Assembly (NCBI GenBank): GCA_002110485.1
Contig: MOWL01000068.1
Location: forward strand, 434,001 to 498,000
Origin: Emergomyces orientalis
Taxonomy: Eukaryota; Ascomycota; Eurotiomycetes; Onygenales; Ajellomycetaceae
Length of the DNA: 64,000 nucleotides
Reading direction: 5' to 3'
Shown: positions 59,101 through 64,000 of the stretch, one piece after another
Numbering within the stretch: the first letter of the stretch is position 1
How the letters are laid out: the number at the start of each line of letters is the position of its first letter
Made by a program: the position numbers and the translations under genes
The notes under the pieces: model-generated
Database searches by the model: none
The model's input: only the letters and a program-made list of their open reading frames with translations
Told to the model about the DNA's origin: nothing

Positions 59101-60669
59101 TGGAAATTGAAAGATTGCAGATAGGACCATATCTCATAATTGACATAATCAATTATATCTCAATCAGCGGTCTGGCCACCGATAACAAACAAGCATGTGG
59201 TAAACAGCGATCACACCACAATCCAATCTTTGATGCCCCGACCTCTGTCGCCTACACGTTATGGCGATGATCTGCCTTCATATAAAAATCCTTGAAACTA
59301 TTCCGCGTTGTCAATCAACACTATGGACCTCGAGTCTCTGCAAGTCACGCACAATCGCGCTACTCCTCATTGCAGTCCAGTAGTGTTAATCTGATATATC
59401 ACTGAGTTATCAATAACTCATCTATGAAAAAGAGGTCACAGACTTCTATGACAGTAGTGTTGTGGAGGTGTTTTCCGAGCAGGTGCCCTGACATCACAGA
59501 AGATGATTCTCTAGTTTATCATGTTGATTGTCTCAGTGGCAGCAGCACTTTTCCCTCTAACAATATCTTGCACAAGCACCCGCTCTCCTGCCCTCCATGA
59601 CGGTAGGGGCTAATTCCGTGCAGGTAGACGTTAAGAAAAACCCGATCATCCCTTCATCCAGCTGTATTTGGGCGAATTTGCAGCTTCGGAACATCCACCC
59701 CACTGTCATGCTAAGATTGATGAGGCACTGACCGAGGATTATACTCAGCCAAGAGTGTCAGATCTGTGTCAATGACATACCAGGGGTATCGGCCTGACAA
59801 ATATCTGATTCGCGCTTTCCGCTGTATCATGATGGAGACGAAAATCTGATTGATGAGTTAAATCCATGCAAAATTGACATAGACTGTATGTGCATACATA
59901 GTCAAAAAGAGGTTAACATTGCATGAGTTGAACATGTCATAGTCATATTCTGTCAATGCTGTCTTGACTTTGACAGCGACTTTGCTTGTAGGATGCAGAG
60001 TTGGCTCAAAGCTGATCAACAACCTGTGCCTCACTCCTCATTTGTGCTACTGCTGATTTAACTCCACATCTATTCAACTAGGTGAACAGGTGTGACTCTA
60101 CGTGTGTCAGATGAAGTGATTGTGCCAACCCTAGCAAGTGAGATTTTGTATGTTCTCAAGGCCATTCCCTCGAGCTTGTCAGCAAACTGACGGCCTATTA
60201 GGGTTTGGATACACTCACTGTCATGACATACATCTGCCATGCCATTTCGATCGGTAAAGCAGGCCCTTAGTGGAGACATATTGCCATGAACGAGGCGTCG
60301 TTCTTACGTCTTAGTCCATTGCTCCCCCGACAGCGCCCCGCTGCCCATTTCAGATAGAAGCAATCGCCACATATAGGAAGCTACGGGCATGACCTTTTTA
60401 TTGGCAATCCTACCGTGCCTGTCATATACCCTAGCTAGCTCGATCCACAACGAAAGACTGTCTTACTCGCGTAATATAGTATGGGCATCAAAGAATTAGC
60501 TTGTGTCAGCGGCGCCGGTTGTTCGTGCTGAATCTTGCCTCGACATCCAAAGGTACCCTGATGACTTACACATGTACATTTACAGTAACGTAATCAATAA
60601 CCTTCTAATCAAATAGCCTTCCGGATCACTTCTCCACCTTAAGACACGTCATACAATTCATTAATCAAA
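59101..60669. other. Degraded repeat region
   Basis: No intact gene. The part near 59900-60291 is recognisable as a gypsy protease relic on the minus strand; the rest cannot be assigned. Confidence 0.45.
59900..60291 (-). pseudogene. Gypsy retroelement protease relic
   Basis: On the minus strand the frame reads CFTDRNGMADVCHDSEC, then TLIGRQFADKL and later AQMRSEAQVVDQL. This fits a retropepsin-like region of fungal gypsy elements (DSGC..TLIDRxF..L; ..VVDxLRAN). The catalytic D-S-G reads D-S-E, a G-to-A type change, and the continuation is broken by several stops. It lies downstream of the gypsy LTR in the same orientation, so it must come from a different copy. Confidence 0.45.
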
Positions 60670-60909
60670 ATGTCAACAACAAGTGGCAGAAGGGCCTTCT
60701 ATCAAGAAGACAGAATTCGATTAGCTATTAAGACTCTAGATGAAGGTCAAATCTCAGATATCTGAGCTGCTGCACACATGTATGAAGTTTCTTATTCAAG
60801 TTTATATCATTGATTACACAGTTGCACAACGCGAAAAGATTCTCAGTTAAAAACTAAAAGCTCAGTCTTACAGAGAAAGCATCTCTTATTCAGTGAATAC
60901 TATTTATAA
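60670..60909 (+). pseudogene. Pogo/Fot1-type transposase N-terminal relic
   Basis: From ATG 60670 the frame gives a helix-turn-helix of the psq type: EDRIRLAIKTLDEGQISDI-x-AAAHMYEVSYSSLYH-x-LH, then TTRKDSQL. Fot1/pogo transposases have IRAAAxxYxVPxSTLxxR here. Both x positions are TGA in place of Arg, consistent with CGA-to-TGA change. A TAA closes the frame after 79 codons. The rest of the gene is missing or interrupted by the gypsy LTR at 61013. Confidence 0.55.
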
Positions 60910-61012
60910 ATGAGTGAGAACAGTCACTCTGAATCATGACTGTATAAAATATAATCAATTTACTTCTTTCTGAATAAAAAATCAAGTTTGAATTCAAGTC
61001 TTCTTCAACAGT

Positions 61013-61362
61013 TGATGTCAACTGAGTACAAAACTTTATCAATGTAATGGGCCTACGCCGAAGAGCTCGGCACTAATATAGGTCTTATATAACAAAAAGT
61101 AGAAAACATTAAGGAAAAGAAAAGAAAAGCATTTGAGTGTGAACATGTGAGATTCTTTTATGAGCCTGGCAGAGCAGATAATCATATTTCTGAAAAGTCT
61201 GACCCAGGGGTCGGACTTTTTCCAAGCATTTTGGTGTGTGATTTTCGGCGGGTATCAGCGCGGCGGCCGCATATTGGCGTGGCCGCTAGGTCGGCGAAAA
61301 CCATGGAGCTTCCATTGACATGTGAGTGAAATGGTCTACTAACATGGATGTAGTTCATCACA
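61013..61362 (-). repeat. Gypsy 3' LTR (about 350 bp)
   Basis: On the minus strand the LTR begins TGTGATGAACTACATCC directly after a polypurine tract (GAGAGAAGGGGGGGGC) and ends near GTTGACATCA. It contains a TTATATAAG box (61084-61092) and an internal inverted repeat, AAAAAGTCCGACCCCTGGG versus CAGACTTTTCAG. The far boundary is estimated from the TG..CA convention, since the partner LTR is outside the window. Confidence 0.6.
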
Positions 61363-64000
61363 TTAGCCCCCCCCTTCTCTCAAGCTCAGCACCTTTCATC
61401 GATCAAGAGCCGCTGTCTCGGACAATGCTGAACCTGCAGTCCATGATGGGTGATCATAGCCCACCCATTTCACAAGATATTGTCAGCTGCAGTCATGGGG
61501 TCATTTGTCCAGTATCTCTTCAATCTTCCATTCAAGCTCATTGTCCTCCCCCATGATGCCTGGCGGCTGCCAGTCAGAGATTGTTTGAGAGGGGAATGAG
61601 TCAGTGACTGCTCAGTGTAAGAGATTCATATGAAAGACATCATGAATATCAGAGAGAGTGTTCAGGCAATAGTTATGGCTGTCTAGAGCTTCCAGAACTT
61701 CATATTTCGCGTGTCAGTAGTCCAGCATGCATGATGGGCGTGTGGTTCAAATGTTCTTGAGACTGAGTCAAACTAGATCATCAATCTTATACTGTTCAGT
61801 GGGGTCTTGTTGTACATTGGCTTGATCTTCTTGATCTTGTTTAGCGCTTGTCATTGATGCTTCCGCCCAGTCGCGGGCGTCTCAGAGCTTTGTTACTATA
61901 TTATCAGCGACCTCAATGGGGTTGCACAGATTCATTGAGAGTTGTGTGAATTCTTGAAGATCTAGTATTTTCATATTGTAGTCATGCATGAGAAAGAATG
62001 AGCTCACATCAGTGAAAACTGTGTTCTGATCATTGATTGCAACTTCTGCATGAAGAAGTAGATCATGTCAGTTATCTTGCAGATAATTACAGAACTTACA
62101 AAGATAATTCTTTACTGTCTGTATTGTTTACTCTGAGAAATCATCAGTCTCTGAATAATAGACAGTTAATAGACAGCATGTGATCTTCAGTAACTGACAG
62201 ATTCTTATTCATAGAGTGCTTATGAACTGTCAGTCTCAGTCTGACACAATTGATCTTGGCAGTCCATGTATTCAGTAGAATGGGCTTTGTAGAAAAGCTT
62301 CAGCAATCTGTTCTGTATCTATCTTATTGCAGGGTTCTAGTATTACACTCTTGTTTAAATAATTAATAATAATCATGATGTTCTTGCATTCTTTACTCTC
62401 AGAGAGGTTCACTGTGAAATCAATGACAATATCTTGTCATATTTAATCTGAAATGTTGAGTGATTTGAGAAGATCTTTCTGACAGTTCTTTCATGAGATA
62501 ACTGACAAGCAGCAATTACAGTTTCAGACAAAGTATTGAATGCTATTTGAGATCTCAGATCAGTAGAACTCTTGTGATATCATTCAGTATAGCTGTTCAC
62601 AGTCTGAGTGATCAGACATGCATGAGTTGTGCATCTCTTGCATGATTCATGTGTGTAATGTTTCAGACTGCAGAACCCAATATCATTCACAGAATTGAAG
62701 AGCATCATTGTTGTCAATGAAGTATTCAGATATGTCAGTTCTCATGTGTAGTTCTGGGGGGAATCAGAGTGCCTTTCAGTGTACAGTATCAGTGAGAGCT
62801 TGGAGCTGTTCATCAGCAAGAGCTGACAGGCGCCACAGCTTATCTAGTGATGTTTCAGAAGGGATGTCAGAGACATCAGCAATGTCAGAGATGATTCGGA
62901 GTGGGAGTATTCTGACTACTGACACGTGAATGATTCTGTGTGCAGTCTTATCATGATTAATCAGTATTTTCAGGTCCAAGATTCGGTGTTCATGGTTGAT
63001 CCAGCGGGTGTCTGCTGCATTGGATGGCATGTCTTGCTCTTGTCAGAAGAGTGCGTCCGCCATGAAGTTCTCTGAGCCGGGGCGGTAGTGTATTGTAAAA
63101 TGATAGCAGCTAAGAAGCTCTGACCAGCACATCTGATGTTCTGTGAGCTTACAAGTGATTGTGAAGTGCTTGAGATTCTTATAATCAGTTATTATCTTGA
63201 ACTTCACAACACTGTGAAGCTCAGAGTTCCATTCTTCAAGACAGTAAATTATAGTAAGAAGTTCTTTGTCATAGATCTCATAGTTACACTCAGCAGAGCT
63301 GAGTTTCTTGAACATGAAGACACATGATTGTAGAACATCTTTATCATTATATTGCAGTATGGCTCCTTCTGTAATGTAACCGGAGGAGTCAGTTTCCACA
63401 ATCATGTCATGATTGAGATTGAATGTCACTAGTAGAGATGTGCTAATGAATATCTTTTTCATTCATACAAAGACAGCCTTGGCAACTGCTGATCAGTGAA
63501 AGACTGATTCCTTCTTGATGAGCTCTGTGAGTGATTGGGCAATCTCTGAGAAGTTTTATATAAATTACTGATAGAAGTTAATCAATTCAATGAAACTGTG
63601 TACACTCTTCACAGTGCATGAGACTTTTCATTCAAGAATAGCAGAGATCTTTTCAGAATTCATCTGAATACTTTTACCTGCTTTCATGATGAAGTTCAGA
63701 TATTTTGTAGTCTTAACTTCAAAATCACATTTGTCTATATCTATCAGCAGGCTGACTTCACAGAGCTGCTGTAACATCTTCTGAACATGTTCTTGATACT
63801 CTTTTCAGAAGTCATCAGTGAAGATAAGAATGTCATTCAGATACACAGATGTGAACTCATCAAGGAAATCTCACAGTGCTCAATTGATATATTTCTGAAA
63901 GGTGCTAGGGGCGTTAGCTAGCCCGAACAGTGTGACTACCCACTCAAAGAGACTGTATCAGGTCTGGAAAGTGATTAGTCATTCATCACCTTCGGTGATG
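61363..64000 (-). pseudogene. Gypsy (Ty3-type) pol, 3' half, degraded, running off the window
   Basis: A single minus-strand frame of 2.6 kb without frameshift. In gene order it shows the RT C-terminal part (LRDFLDEFTSVYLNDILIF, DIDKCDFEVKTTKYL), RNase H (VETDSSGYITEGAILQY, SAECNYEIYDKELLTIIYCL, YRPGSENFMADAL), an integrase zinc region and core (QDIVIDFTVNLSESK, HGLPRSIVSD) and a chromodomain end (QYLVKWVGYDHPSW). Stops are nearly all TGA, at Trp (for example FYxSE, STLxIR, DNxHDL) or Arg (NFYxFIxNFSEI, ADALFxQEQ) positions, with at least two TAA and no TAG seen. The YxDD catalytic motif reads YLND. Confidence 0.88.

Noticed and set aside
1..64000. CRISPR array or bacterial-type operons
   Set aside because: No regularly spaced direct repeats of that kind; spliceosomal introns and fungal gene families show this is eukaryotic DNA.

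Overview
The window is nuclear DNA of a filamentous ascomycete. Genes are split by short introns (about 60-125 bp, GT..AG, often GTAAGT/GTATGT donors), are widely spaced, and encode typical fungal proteins. The gene set and intergenic style suggest Eurotiomycetes, with Onygenales as my best guess; that is inference, not proof. No tRNA or rRNA gene was found.

Left part (1-28.7 kb) is gene space: tubulin cofactor A (1.2 kb, +), an ankyrin-repeat membrane protein (2.6 kb, +), THO complex subunit 7 (4.6-5.7 kb, -), a MuDR/FLYWCH-like zinc-finger protein (6.4 kb, +), a POT/PTR2 peptide transporter (9.5-12.0 kb, +), malic enzyme (15.4-17.8 kb, -), a hemerythrin-like protein (21 kb, +), a HAM1/BPI-like lipid-binding-type protein (22.6 kb, +) and a dynamin-family GTPase (26.3-28.7 kb, +).

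Middle (28.8-41.2 kb) holds two large retroelements around an ER-lumenal DnaJ chaperone with a C-terminal KDEL. One is a complete 5.0-kb Ty1/copia element with 104-bp LTRs and an AAAAT target duplication. The other is a 5.4-kb Tad-like LINE with a 14-bp target duplication. A 128-bp 3' fragment related to the LINE sits alone at 12.55 kb with its own 15-bp duplication.

Right part (42-56 kb) has a polytopic membrane protein interrupted by a one-base frameshift, a 0.5-kb terminal-inverted-repeat element, a secreted Hsp70/actin-fold protein, a small unknown protein, the ribosome-biogenesis factor IMP3 and a long disordered unknown protein. From about 59 kb to the end the sequence is degraded transposon: a gypsy protease relic, a pogo/Fot1 transposase relic and the 3' half of a gypsy element with its LTR, running off the window.

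The most unusual observation concerns nonsense codons. The copia gag-pol frame (1532 codons) has twelve premature stops, all TGA, with no TAA, TAG or frameshift. At least five sit where the family has an invariant or near-invariant tryptophan. The two LTRs differ at only two positions. The LINE, gypsy and pogo relics also carry mostly TGA stops at Trp or Arg positions, a few TAA, and no TAG that I found. This is not the signature of classical CpA-directed RIP. It points either to an unusual transition process or, for copia, to an element that moved with TGA codons already in place.
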